Positions 44,706 to 52,497 of a stretch of DNA of 64,000 nt are shown piece by piece. Each line of letters starts with the position of its first letter. The first letter of the stretch is position 1. A program made the position numbers and the translations under genes. The notes beneath the pieces are model-generated. The model had not been told where the DNA came from. It did no database searches and was given only the letters and a program-made list of their open reading frames with translations. The stretch is taken from NCBI RefSeq assembly GCF_000317145.1, contig NC_019697.1, positions 5,941,889 through 6,005,888 of the forward strand, written 5' to 3'. The DNA comes from Chamaesiphon minutus PCC 6605. GTDB lineage: Bacteria > Cyanobacteriota > Cyanobacteriia > Cyanobacteriales > Chamaesiphonaceae.

Positions 44706-45419
44706 CTATCCCCAGATCGAAATATGGTAAAAAATATCCGCCGCCGCGATGTAAATAGGATTACGTCTAGGACGGCTTCGCTGCCTGGAATCTAGAGGGA
44801 AGTCAGTCAGAAACTGAGCGCGAGTAGTTGGTTGATGTAAAATCAATCCTTCACCGCCTAATGGATGTTTTTCATCGATCGGTTGTCCTTCGATAGAAAC
44901 AAAAACTTTGCCATCGGGATTGAGACTGGTCGCTGTATAAATTACTTGTGCGATTCGATAAATAACCGAAGTACTCCCCCCACCCGATCGAAATTCCCGC
45001 GATAAATCGACATGCACGCCATCCGCTCGAACTTTCAAACTGCGAAGTTTGGTACCTTTAGGAATCGTACTGCTCAAATCTTCACCAGGCTGGGCTGCTA
45101 GTAGCTTGTGCATGGCAGTTGTGAGGACTTGCTGGGACGAAGACGAACTATTATTATCGGTATTCGATGGTAGCGACTTGGCAACTAGAGTGAGTTTATT
45201 ACGACTTGTTCTCAACCAATAAACTTGAGGCTGACTTAGTTGAGTGGTCGATCTCGGCGGTGGATTAGTTGGCGTGTTAGAAGAGGTAGTAACTGGAGTT
45301 GATGGTTTTTGACGATCTGGAGAAAGTACCAGATTTCCCGCCCAGAGACTCAATGCGACTACTGTCGTCAACAATAGCGATAGTTTGACAGCATGTTTGT
45401 GATTCACAGTTATTTTCAT
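44706..45419 (-). CDS. GerMN-domain exported protein
   Basis: A 237-residue protein with an N-terminal membrane anchor (about 12-32, LSLLLTTVVALSLWAG), a Ser/Thr/Pro-rich linker and a GerMN domain from about 70 to 215: 'QVYWLRTSRNKLTLVAKSL', 'AMHKLLAAQPGED', 'GTKLRSLKVRADGVHVDLSREF', 'AQVIYTATSLNPDGKVFVSIEG'. GerMN domains occur in germination and envelope proteins; here a periplasmic envelope role is inferred. No direct-repeat site was found upstream. Confidence 0.8.
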   Translation of the reverse strand: MKITVNHKHAVKLSLLLTTVVALSLWAGNLVLSPDRQKPSTPVTTSSNTPTNPPPRSTTQLSQPQVYWLRTSRNKLTLVAKSLPSNTDNNSSSSSQQVLTTAMHKLLAAQPGEDLSSTIPKGTKLRSLKVRADGVHVDLSREFRSGGGSTSVIYRIAQVIYTATSLNPDGKVFVSIEGQPIDEKHPLGGEGLILHQPTTRAQFLTDFPLDSRQRSRPRRNPIYIAAADIFYHISIWG

Positions 45420-45476
45420 AAAATCTCGCTACTAGTAAGGATACGCAGAAGGTAGCAACTTGGGTTGAATATTCAA

Positions 45477-46250
45477 CTAACGATAAATAGCGTTATCGAT
45501 CCTACAGCGGAAAAATTCACCTTCAGATTCAAAGCGTTCGCTATCGAAGAACCAACCCAATCGCAACTGAGTCGGAATCGTGTAATCGCCAAATGTCCCA
45601 TTTGCTTCTACCACACCGCCAAAATCTACATATTGGTGTTCGCGACCTTCAGGATTGCTCCACAGCAGAAACTTCACCCGTTTTAATCCCCCAAATCGAT
45701 CTACTCCCAGGACTAGTTCTGCCTGTTCGCCGAGTGCGGTAAAATTGGCCCGCACATGCTCTGTATCCATTTCCGTCCAAGCAAGATCGGGATTACACAG
45801 CACCGAGGGCAACCATACCGATTCGCCCTGCATTCGTCCCTTACCCGATCGAGTAACACCAGCCCCAGACGCTTCCATGACGGTAAATAGCCCCAGCATT
45901 TTTCTTTGGACTTCACTCATGCCATCTACTACACTGTCTGCTCCCCAAATCGGTAAACCTTGCATCCAAGTTGTCGCCCACCACATCATCCCCCGATTCC
46001 AGCAAATTACTTCCTCACCTGTAAAGTGATACCATTTTTGACCGAGTTTGATTTCGCCGTGCATCCACAATCTGACGGCGGAGGCGAGTTTGGCACCAGG
46101 AACGATTGCGTGGTTGAGATAAAGTTGCGCTGCTGTGGGCAGATGTGCGATCGATTCGGGATTAAAAATTCGTTCGCTAATGGCAGTCGATTCCCATAAT
46201 TCGTCGATCGAAATCTCTTTGGTTTTGGTGATAGTTGTAGTTGCAGTCAT
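45477..46250 (-). CDS. DUF6544/DUF6920-like conserved protein
   Basis: From ATG 46250 (GGAG 8 nt upstream) the protein is 257 residues and soluble. The recognisable core is 'LPTAAQLYLNHAIVPGAKLASAVRLWMHGEIKLGQKWYHFTGEEVICWNRGMMWWATTWMQGLPIWGADSVVDG', then 'ASGAGVTRSGKGRMQGESVWLPSVL' and a beta-rich end. These features match a family of unknown function named DUF6544 or DUF6920. The N-terminus is Thr-rich. A direct-repeat promoter lies about 115 nt upstream. Confidence 0.7.
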   Translation of the reverse strand: MTATTTITKTKEISIDELWESTAISERIFNPESIAHLPTAAQLYLNHAIVPGAKLASAVRLWMHGEIKLGQKWYHFTGEEVICWNRGMMWWATTWMQGLPIWGADSVVDGMSEVQRKMLGLFTVMEASGAGVTRSGKGRMQGESVWLPSVLCNPDLAWTEMDTEHVRANFTALGEQAELVLGVDRFGGLKRVKFLLWSNPEGREHQYVDFGGVVEANGTFGDYTIPTQLRLGWFFDSERFESEGEFFRCRIDNAIYR

Positions 46251-46348
46251 AGCAATCTCCATTCGGTAACATTGGATCTAGATGAAGAGTTAATTACAGC
46301 GGATTGTAGTTCTCTAGTCGGCAATCGATCCGATTGGCTGACATCCTC

Positions 46349-46382
46349 AGACTAAGATAAGTTTGTGGGGAACTCGTGAAGA
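46349..46382 (-). promoter_or_regulatory. Direct-repeat promoter site 13 (DUF6544-like gene)
   Basis: The minus strand reads TCTTCACGAGTTCCCCA (46382-46366), then 11 nt, then TAGTCT (46354-46349). Confidence 0.7.
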
Positions 46383-46420
46383 AATCGATCTGTGAGTTTA
46401 TGATAAAGTTGCCATTAAAT

Positions 46421-47287
46421 CTAGACAGCTATTTGGGGTTTTGCTCTCCCAAATTGCCAGAGTAAGATAACACCCAATCCAAAGAGATTGACGAGGAAAA
46501 CTACCAACCCACCAAAAAAGGGAATTAATGCCAGCACTGTCAATATTGCCAAACCTACTAAGAACTGCTGGGAAACTGACATCTGACGATCGCGATAAAA
46601 ACTTTGACCGACAAATAGAGCCACTCCTAGCGAACCGACTAACGACGCAATAATTACAGTCAAACTGAGCAGGGGAATCAGAGGAATTCCAATTAGGGTA
46701 ATCGCCAAACATACGCTGATAAATACAATCGATACGATCGCGCCGAATCCCCACACAGCCGTTAAACCAGGATCGTGACGCAATTTTGCTGCCAAATCTG
46801 GTAAAAACTGCGGGCTAGTTTGTAAGATAATCAGTCCGAGGATCGCGGCAACTACAGCAGAACTGATTCTAAACATCGCATTGAAGAAATACCAGGGGAA
46901 GAAGCTGTGTCGCCCGTATGAGCCAGACATCATGCCATGTCGGTCGTTGAATGTTCCTCTCTGGCCCCCGATCGTTGCCCCTGGTTCCTGGACGATTTTG
47001 CCACCGATCGAGTAAGCATCGCCATCTACTCGCGCTCCCGATTTGAGGATGACATCTCTACCCACGGCAATTGCCGTGTCTACAACTCTGGCATTAGGTA
47101 ATACTGTTACACTGCCACCAAAAGCATGGGCGTTTTCGATAACTTGGTTCGCTGGTACGGTGACGTTGCCGCCAAAGCGAATTAGATTGGTATTGTTAAG
47201 ATTAATATCTGTCTGCGCCAGCGCATTGCCCGCAAAGATTAAGCAAATGGTGGCGATAAAAGCCAGTATTAATTGTGGCAATTTCAT
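46421..47287 (-). CDS. Bactofilin-like beta-helix protein with membrane domain
   Basis: A 288-residue protein. A signal peptide (MKLPQLILAFIATICLIFAGNALA) is followed by a beta-helical region of short hexapeptide-like repeats at about 35-110 ('GGNVTVPANQVIENAHAFGGSVTVLPNARVVDTAIAVG'), as in polymer-forming bactofilins. Four or five transmembrane helices follow from about 130 to 280. Such proteins lie in the envelope and are sometimes stress-induced. A direct-repeat promoter lies 119 nt upstream, back-to-back with that of hsp20. Confidence 0.75.
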   Translation of the reverse strand: MKLPQLILAFIATICLIFAGNALAQTDINLNNTNLIRFGGNVTVPANQVIENAHAFGGSVTVLPNARVVDTAIAVGRDVILKSGARVDGDAYSIGGKIVQEPGATIGGQRGTFNDRHGMMSGSYGRHSFFPWYFFNAMFRISSAVVAAILGLIILQTSPQFLPDLAAKLRHDPGLTAVWGFGAIVSIVFISVCLAITLIGIPLIPLLSLTVIIASLVGSLGVALFVGQSFYRDRQMSVSQQFLVGLAILTVLALIPFFGGLVVFLVNLFGLGVILLWQFGRAKPQIAV

Positions 47288-47388
47288 GAATTTTAGCCTC
47301 TTGTTAACTTCCGCGAGATCTTATCGACTGACTTGGTAAAAATAAGTCAACACACCCTGCCTGAATGACAAAACATCCATTAGTTCTC

Positions 47389-47422
47389 AGGCTAGTTCAC
47401 AAAAATGAGGAACTCGTGAGGA
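47389..47422 (-). promoter_or_regulatory. Direct-repeat promoter site 14 (bactofilin-like gene)
   Basis: The minus strand reads TCCTCACGAGTTCCTCA (47422-47406), then 11 nt, then TAGCCT (47394-47389). Confidence 0.8.
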
Positions 47423-47484
47423 AAGTTCGAGCTGTTTAAATAGTTCAAATTTGGCACTGAGGCTAACAAATATCCAGTTGTAAA

Positions 47485-47518
47485 TCCTCACAAGTTTCTC
47501 ACAAAGTATTACTAACCT
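47485..47518 (+). promoter_or_regulatory. Direct-repeat promoter site 15 (hsp20)
   Basis: The plus strand reads TCCTCACAAGTTTCTCA (47485-47501), then 11 nt, then TAACCT (47513-47518). This leaves a long leader of about 160 nt before the hsp20 start. Confidence 0.75.
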
Positions 47519-47680
47519 AATAGTTGAGTATCTTGGTTGCTGTTTATAGCTCGATGATAAAGCTACGCTAATAATAGATATAGAAACAGCTATGATTTGC
47601 ACATCAATCCTCAAAGAGCAAATACCAACAGTAGCTAAGTGAAAATTAGTTTCAAGTCAGTAATATTGGAGAATGTTAAT

Positions 47681-48148
47681 ATGGCAATTATTCAATGGCG
47701 GCCTTTTCGCGACATTACTCACTGGGAATCTTTACCCACGATCGATACCCTCCAAGCAGAGATGAATCGCTTGTTCCAGCAACTATCGCCCAGCGGTAAT
47801 GGGGATGGTGAGCTAATGGCATTTATACCTTCAGCAGAGCTGGAAGATACCCCAGAGGCAATCCATCTCAAACTCGAAATTCCTGGATTAGAAGCCAAAG
47901 ACCTCGATATTCAAGTCACCGATCGATCCGTATCCATCAGCGGCGAACGCAAGTCCGAAACCAAAACTGAGGAAAAAGGTGCGGTTCGTTCTGAGTTTCG
48001 TTATGGCAAGTTTGAGCGCATCATTCCTTTACCCGTACAGGTCAAAACTGATGCGGCTCACGCTGAATATAAAAATGGAATTTTGACGCTCGATCTCCCC
48101 AAATCAGCGGAAGACAAGAAAAAAGTCGTCAAGGTCGAAGTTAAGTAG
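47681..48148 (+). CDS. hspA: Small heat-shock protein, Hsp20/alpha-crystallin family
   Basis: From ATG 47681 (TTGGAGAA ribosome-binding site) the protein is 155 residues. A short N-terminal arm (MAIIQWRPFRDITHWESL) precedes the alpha-crystallin domain at about 50-145, with 'IHLKLEIPGLEAKDLDIQVTDRSVSISGERK' and the 'AEYKNGILTLDLPKS' box. The C-terminus lacks a clear IXI motif (KKVVKVEVK). It holds unfolding proteins and membranes in stress. It marks the right end of the regulon-bearing island. Confidence 0.95.
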   Translation: MAIIQWRPFRDITHWESLPTIDTLQAEMNRLFQQLSPSGNGDGELMAFIPSAELEDTPEAIHLKLEIPGLEAKDLDIQVTDRSVSISGERKSETKTEEKGAVRSEFRYGKFERIIPLPVQVKTDAAHAEYKNGILTLDLPKSAEDKKKVVKVEVK

Positions 48149-48156
48149 CTCAAAGC

Positions 48157-48175
48157 TTGCTGTCTTTAACAGCAA
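48157..48175 (+). terminator. Terminator of hsp20
   Basis: A TTGCTGT/ACAGCAA 7-bp stem with a 5-nt loop, followed by TCCTTTTGTT, 9 nt after the hsp20 stop codon. Confidence 0.65.
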
Positions 48176-48402
48176 TCCTTTTGTTAATCCCCAACCGTTA
48201 TGAGGATCTCATCGATCGTATTTCAAGCGCGATTGGTGAGATTTTAATTAATATCAAAATCAAAGAACAAATGTGATGAGGTAATGCCAAGGGTTCGTAT
48301 TGAGTATGATTAGAATTTAGTAGATAACGTCAGTTCGGGATAAGAAAGGAAGGAGGCATTAAGCTACAAGGTACAACTATCAACGCTCTAGCACCTCCTC
48401 CT

Positions 48403-48743
48403 ATGAATAGTTTAGACGCATTATTCTCGGATATTGATGATTTCTGCCAAAAATTTGAACCACGGTGGCATTCACACCTTATCGCCGGAGATCGCCAAAC
48501 CCGTCGCCGTGCTCAAAGCCTGTGTCTGAGCGAAATCATGACAATTCTGGTGACATTTCATCAGCACCATTATCGGAACTTCAAGCATTATTACCTTGAC
48601 CACGTAAGTGTTTACTAGTCGGGTGCATTCCCCGGATTGCCCATAGCTGGGCAATCCGGGGAATGGATTTCTCAAACGCTATTGCCGTTGTGTGTCTATC
48701 TCAAGCAGTGTTTTGGGGCTTGTACCGGAATTAGTTGTCTTGT
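48403..48743 (+). pseudogene. IS982-family transposase remnant, left part
   Basis: 'LFSDIDDFCQKFEP' and 'LCLSEIMTILVTFHQHHYRNFKHYYLDHV' match the N-terminus of IS982 transposases, including the intact one at 21736-22626. After an internal deletion with a GGATTGCCC..GGGCAATCC palindrome (48633-48660), another frame encodes 'LLPLCVYLKQCFGACTGIS', the stretch just before the catalytic FIDST. There it is interrupted by the inserted MITE-like element. Confidence 0.75.
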
Positions 48744-48991
48744 TGCGCTTTTTACGTCGGGGAACCCCATCTGTGACAAGTTAAGGTTTTCGATCGAATG
48801 TCAACACCCATATATAGCGTGGCTGTTGGTTCGGTCTCACTATATATCAAAAAACTCGATTGATAGTGCTAATGTATTCGATCTCTGAATATCTGATGTA
48901 ACGGTCGATCGAAGGATCGCCAAACGTGCTTGACAATTGCGATCGCGCCTTAACTTGTCACGAATGGGGGAACCCGACGAGCGCGCACCGC
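48744..48991. mobile_element. MITE-like element with long inverted ends inside the IS982 remnant
   Basis: About 248 nt that split the IS982 frame between 'CFGACTGIS' and 'FIDSTCLKVC'. The ends carry imperfect inverted repeats of about 45 nt; the inner parts GTGACAAGTTAAGG and CCTTAACTTGTCAC match perfectly, preceded by GGGGAACCCC-like sequence. It has no coding capacity. Exact ends are uncertain by a few bases and no clear target duplication was seen. Confidence 0.6.
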
Positions 48992-49045
48992 TTCATTGAT
49001 TCTACTTGTCTAAAAGTCTGCCACAATCGCCGGATATCTGGACTT
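48992..49045 (+). pseudogene. IS982-family transposase remnant, right part
   Basis: 'FIDSTCLKVCHNRRISG' continues the catalytic region of the remnant upstream of the MITE-like element. After about 54 nt the similarity ends at the 3' border of a group II intron remnant. The rest of the transposase is missing. Confidence 0.65.
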
Positions 49046-49049
49046 GACA

Positions 49050-49165
49050 CTCCCCCATGCTTATTAGAGTCGATGCCTAGATTACTCCAGGACACCTCTC
49101 CTTCAGAACCGTGCGTGCGACGTTAACCGCACACGGCTCCTGGTTTGACACCTATTAAGTCGGGT
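49050..49165 (-). ncRNA. Group II intron 3' end (domains V and VI)
   Basis: On the minus strand, bases 49139-49106 form a 34-nt domain V hairpin starting GAGCCGTGTGCGGTTAACG and ending CGCACGGTTC. Domain VI-like sequence follows (GGAGAGGTGTCCTGGAGTAATCTAGG). Domain V is the catalytic core of group II self-splicing introns. The rest of the ribozyme 5' of the maturase scrap is absent, so it cannot splice alone. Confidence 0.75.
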
Positions 49166-49429
49166 CTAACCCGCTGTTCGGACTCTCACCTGACTATGAA
49201 TAGCCTGATGCTGGTGACATTCTCGATGTAGAGCTTCCAAATTATTTGACTTCCAATTTGTATGGTTGCCGTCAATGTGGTGTAGCTCCGCAACGTAACA
49301 AGACTTTGCCCCACCATCCATCCATAGGCGAATAGCCTTATTGCGGATGAACTGAACAGTCCTAATCGCCTCATCAACTGCGCTGAACTGGTTGGATTTA
49401 CCGGATGCTTTATACTCACATACGAGCAT
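49166..49429 (-). pseudogene. TnpB N-terminus joined to an HNH (group II intron maturase) C-terminus
   Basis: From ATG 49429, 'MLVCEYKASGKSNQFSAVDEAIRTVQFIRNKAIRLWMDG' matches the start of IS200/IS605-type TnpB. After 'AKSCYVAE' the frame continues 'LHHIDGNHTNWKSNNLEALHRECHQHQAIH', an HNH nuclease end of group II intron-encoded proteins, and stops just before domain V. Two unrelated mobile genes are therefore fused in frame. The reverse transcriptase domain and most of TnpB are missing. The frame also extends upstream to 49516. Confidence 0.6.
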
Positions 49430-49499
49430 TGAGGATGTTGTACTAACCGTGTTTATGATGGTCGTTTTATCATAAGATGAGTAGTTTGAAAATATTAGT

Positions 49500-49650
49500 A
49501 CTATTCCTAAGCGCATCCTGCGGCTAAAGCTATTGAGATTGGAACTGATGGTTTCGATCTACTTGACGGCAGCAGCAATGAATTTAGAGCGGATTTATGC
49601 TTGGCTTGAAGAGATTCCTCTAGCTCAAACTCGCCGTTCTCATTTTGAAA
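49500..49650 (+). pseudogene. C-terminal scrap of an unassigned transposase
   Basis: An open frame encodes 'LKLLRLELMVSIYLTAAAMNLERIYAWLEEIPLAQTRRSHFEKMA', resembling the helical C-terminus of DDE transposases (IS1182/IS5-like). It then runs into the truncated SDR gene on the opposite strand at about 49650. Confidence 0.45.
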
Positions 49651-50071
49651 AAATGGCATATCGAAAGCGCGCGACCTGCTCCAGCGTTTCGCAATCGCCA
49701 GCCCACTCGTTGGCGGAGCCTACCGGAGGTAATCGATTTTTGAATTCGCCAACAGTATCCGTTTCCTGATAAGTTGCCGATCCACCTGTCGATCGAATAT
49801 CACGTTCTACTTGCGCTCCTAAGGCTGCGCGCCGACCGCAGAAGTAGACATTAGCACCCTGTTTGGCAAAGGCTTCGGCGGTGGCTTTACCAATCCCAGA
49901 GGTGGCTCCGGTAATTAAGACAACTTTGCCAGCAAAGTTACCCGACGAGGTATTTGCGATGGCAACTTCAGAATTTGGGGTGGGTTTGGCGGTGGATTTT
50001 GGCGCAATGGCAACTGCGGCGGTAAGTCCAGCGGCACCAGTAGCGAGCAGATGGCGACGGGTAAAAGGCAT
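49640..50071 (-). pseudogene. Short-chain dehydrogenase, N-terminal half with Tat-like signal
   Basis: From ATG 50071: a twin-arginine-like signal (MPFTRRHLLATGAAGLTAAVAIA), then the Rossmann start 'KVVLITGATSGIGKATAEAFAKQGANVYFCGRR' with the TGxxxGIG cofactor motif. After 'GGSATYQETD' similarity ends; the last 35 or so codons come from the dispersed 'GGAGCCTACCGGAGG' repeat and transposon debris. The catalytic YxxxK region is missing. Confidence 0.75.
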
Positions 50072-50187
50072 GGCGATAATTTTCTAGAAAATATTGGTTA
50101 ACCTGAGTTCTGGAGAAGAGTTGCGTGGAGACTGGAAATCGGGGCGGTACTGGAACGAAGCTAATCTTCTTAACCTGCCAGTATTAA

Positions 50188-51216
50188 TTAGAGTGTGGAT
50201 CGCAGCCGATCGACGATCGAAGCAAGCGTTTTCTCCATTACATCCGGACGATCGTAGAAATCAAATTGTTGATAATCATTCATCCACACTATTTTTTTAT
50301 TAGTAGTAGGTATCGTTGCAAAAAATTGTTTGGCTCCAGCAGGAATTGCCCCTTTTTCACTATGAATAAATAGTGTCGGAATCTTGACTCGATCGGCTTT
50401 ATCCATCGGATTAAAGGTCAGCCATTCCGCCCAAGTTGCGACGGCAAAGCGATTGTTCCACTGCGGAATTGCGCCGCGTTGGGGATTTTGGTAATAGTCG
50501 ATATCGCCGAACATCACTGCGGTTTTATCGGTTTTGCTAGTAGCTAAAAGGTAATCTCCTTTGCCCGTTTTCGCAAAACTTGCAGCGGCTTTACGTCCGG
50601 TTTGAATCATCTGCTGGACTTTAGCCTTACCGCCATAAACTTGATTAACGATCGCGGGATTGTGCAGCCACAGCGCGACGGTTATTAAAGATTTGAGTCG
50701 ATCGTCTTCAGCAGCTACGGTAGTCATGTATCCAGCACCAGCACAGATCCCCAATCCAGCAATCCGATTTTTATCTACGGCATCGACAGTTTGTAGAAAA
50801 GAAATCGCATTTTTAATGTCTTGAATTTTGACAGTCGGCGATTCACAACTACGTAATTTACCACCACTTTCACCAAAGGAGCGGGAATCGAATGCTAAAG
50901 CAGCATAGCCGCGTTCTGCCAGCTTTTGGGCGTATTTCCCTGCCATTTGCTCTTTTACTGTCGTCCACGAGCCAGAGACGATCACAGTTGGTAGTTTGTC
51001 GCCAGTTTTGTAGTTAGTGGGGAGATAAAGATTGCCGACTAATTTTTCGCCCGCACTTTGAAATGTAACGCGATTGATGCCTGGTTTGAAGGTTTGGCGA
51101 TTGCTAGCGATCTTCTGTTGTGGGCTAGAAACCGTTTGAGCGAAAACGTTCGTTACAGCGGCAGTGCTACCAAACATTACGAGCGACATTGCTAATAGAC
51201 GAGAACTTAATTTCAC
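50188..51216 (-). CDS. Exported alpha/beta hydrolase (dienelactone hydrolase-like)
   Basis: A 342-residue protein. A signal peptide (about 1-26, ending VFAQ) precedes an alpha/beta-hydrolase fold: strand 'KLPTVIVSGSWTTVKEQMAGKYAQKLAERGYAALAFDSRSFGESGG', nucleophile elbow 'IAGLGICAGAGYM' (Cys rather than Ser at the G-x-C-x-G elbow, as in dienelactone hydrolase) and acid strand 'IPTLFIHSEKGAIPAGA'. The expected catalytic His position reads 'NDYQQFDFYD', so His is not obvious. The substrate is unknown. It is intact and stands alone. Confidence 0.8.
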   Translation of the reverse strand: MKLSSRLLAMSLVMFGSTAAVTNVFAQTVSSPQQKIASNRQTFKPGINRVTFQSAGEKLVGNLYLPTNYKTGDKLPTVIVSGSWTTVKEQMAGKYAQKLAERGYAALAFDSRSFGESGGKLRSCESPTVKIQDIKNAISFLQTVDAVDKNRIAGLGICAGAGYMTTVAAEDDRLKSLITVALWLHNPAIVNQVYGGKAKVQQMIQTGRKAAASFAKTGKGDYLLATSKTDKTAVMFGDIDYYQNPQRGAIPQWNNRFAVATWAEWLTFNPMDKADRVKIPTLFIHSEKGAIPAGAKQFFATIPTTNKKIVWMNDYQQFDFYDRPDVMEKTLASIVDRLRSTL

Positions 51217-51591
51217 GATCGCTGCTCCTGAATTGACTTTGATACCCTTACTTTACGAGTTCGGATAGCGGCAGCGATATTAAATTCTTGCGCGGATTTA
51301 TCAAAATCTTGCTCGACTTCAAATTTGTGCTCGCCATTGTTCGGACATATTATCGAGTGCAGCACAAAAAACCAATCGGTGATTTAGACTCAATCGAGTT
51401 TTCATGCTTTAAAGCACTTATCCCAGATATTCAGGGAGACTAAAATTAACTGATGTAGTAATTGCGGGTACCCTTAGCATCGATCGCTTCCCCAATCCGA
51501 TCGCGTCCACGAACATATTCCCCAGTAAGCATCGAAATAACGATCGACTAAATCCGATCGAGAGAAACTTTAAACGCGATCGAGCTTAATA
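51217..51591. other. Intergenic region
   Basis: No gene was seen in this 375-nt stretch, only GATCGATC-type palindromes and short broken frames. It may contain the promoter of the hydrolase gene on the minus strand. Confidence 0.35.
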
Positions 51592-51737
51592 CTCGATCGA
51601 TTTTGGTTCGTGCTTTGGACGATCGAGCAAAACATTTTTATGAAAATAATGGTTTTGTGGCAATTCTCGAACGACCATTGACGCTATTTTTGCCTGTTGC
51701 TACTGCGGTTGCCGCGATCCAATCTCAGGAACTATAG
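51592..51737 (+). pseudogene. GNAT acetyltransferase C-terminal scrap
   Basis: A frame ending at TAG 51735-51737 encodes 'ILVRALDDRAKHFYENNGFVAILERPLTLFLPVATAVAA', the last helix and strand of GNAT toxins of the TacT/AtaT kind (usually paired with a DUF1778 antitoxin). The N-terminal acetyl-CoA-binding part is missing upstream. Confidence 0.6.
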
Positions 51738-51914
51738 TAAATGCTCGGACGATCGGCAAGAATGAATATGTTGCCAGAAATAAATACTCCAAAACATTCC
51801 TCTACTCAAGCGATCGGGAGTTAAAGTAGGAGCCGCTGGCATCCCGTTGAGATCCCATGGGCTTGGTGAGAAATATTGTTATGCCCAGCAGATCGACATA
51901 TTGCGCTCGCTTTT

Positions 51915-52271
51915 TTAGCTACTAACTTGGACTTGTTCATCGACAACTCTAGCAGAAAAAGTCTGTAACTTTACCTTGGCATCATCTAAACATTCGCCTG
52001 TCAACAAACTAAAATTTTGCTTGTATATCGGCGATGCAACTTTAGGAATACCATTACGATCGCCGACAATTCCTCTAGATAAAACGTAGGCTTTGCTAAA
52101 CGGATCGTAATTCTCGATCGCGTAAATATCTTCCCCTTCACCGACTCTAAATACAGCAACTTGTTGGCCATCTATTAAAGCACAAACGCCTGTATTTGGT
52201 AAAATTCGGTCTAGTGGGCAGATAGTTGTCCACTGTTGAGTTGTTGGCTGAATTGATTCTATTTGTGACAT
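51915..52271 (-). CDS. nirD: NAD(P)H nitrite reductase small subunit NirD
   Basis: A 118-residue Rieske-fold protein without the iron-sulfur ligands, as usual for NirD: 'WTTICPLDRILPNTGVCALIDGQQVAVFRVGEGEDIYAIENYDPFSKAYVLSRGIVGD', 'VASPIYKQNFSLLTGECLDD'. It works with NirB to reduce nitrite to ammonia in the cytoplasm. It lies downstream of nirB on the same strand, separated by about 225 nt holding a Uma2 scrap. Confidence 0.9.
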   Translation of the reverse strand: MSQIESIQPTTQQWTTICPLDRILPNTGVCALIDGQQVAVFRVGEGEDIYAIENYDPFSKAYVLSRGIVGDRNGIPKVASPIYKQNFSLLTGECLDDAKVKLQTFSARVVDEQVQVSS

Positions 52272-52314
52272 TAAAAAAGTTGGAATTTATAAAAGGAATT
52301 TGGATTACCAGATT

Positions 52315-52464
52315 TCACTCATATTTAATGTGAAACCGGACAAGCCTCAAATCGGGATTGTCAATACACAGGAGATCGAATTGTTCTGGGGTGACAGTGA
52401 GAGTGGTATTGGTGACGTCGAGCAGTAACTGTTGACTCTGCGTGGGGGCGGTAGCTATCGTCAT
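52315..52464 (-). pseudogene. Uma2-family endonuclease N-terminal scrap
   Basis: ATG 52464 to TGA 52315: 49 residues, 'TLTVTPEQFDLLCIDNPDLRLVRF', matching the start of Uma2/DUF820 proteins (TPEQFxxLCxxNPDLRLE). The PD-(D/E)XK core is absent. It sits between nirB and nirD, so a former insertion may have been deleted. Confidence 0.55.
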
Positions 52465-52497
52465 AAATTCTCTGAGGAATTACGGCCTATGGCTATT

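Noticed and set aside
52460-52480. TGAGGAA near the Uma2 scrap as a 16th promoter site
   Set aside because: Only one half-site matches and there is no second repeat or TANNNT at 11 nt.
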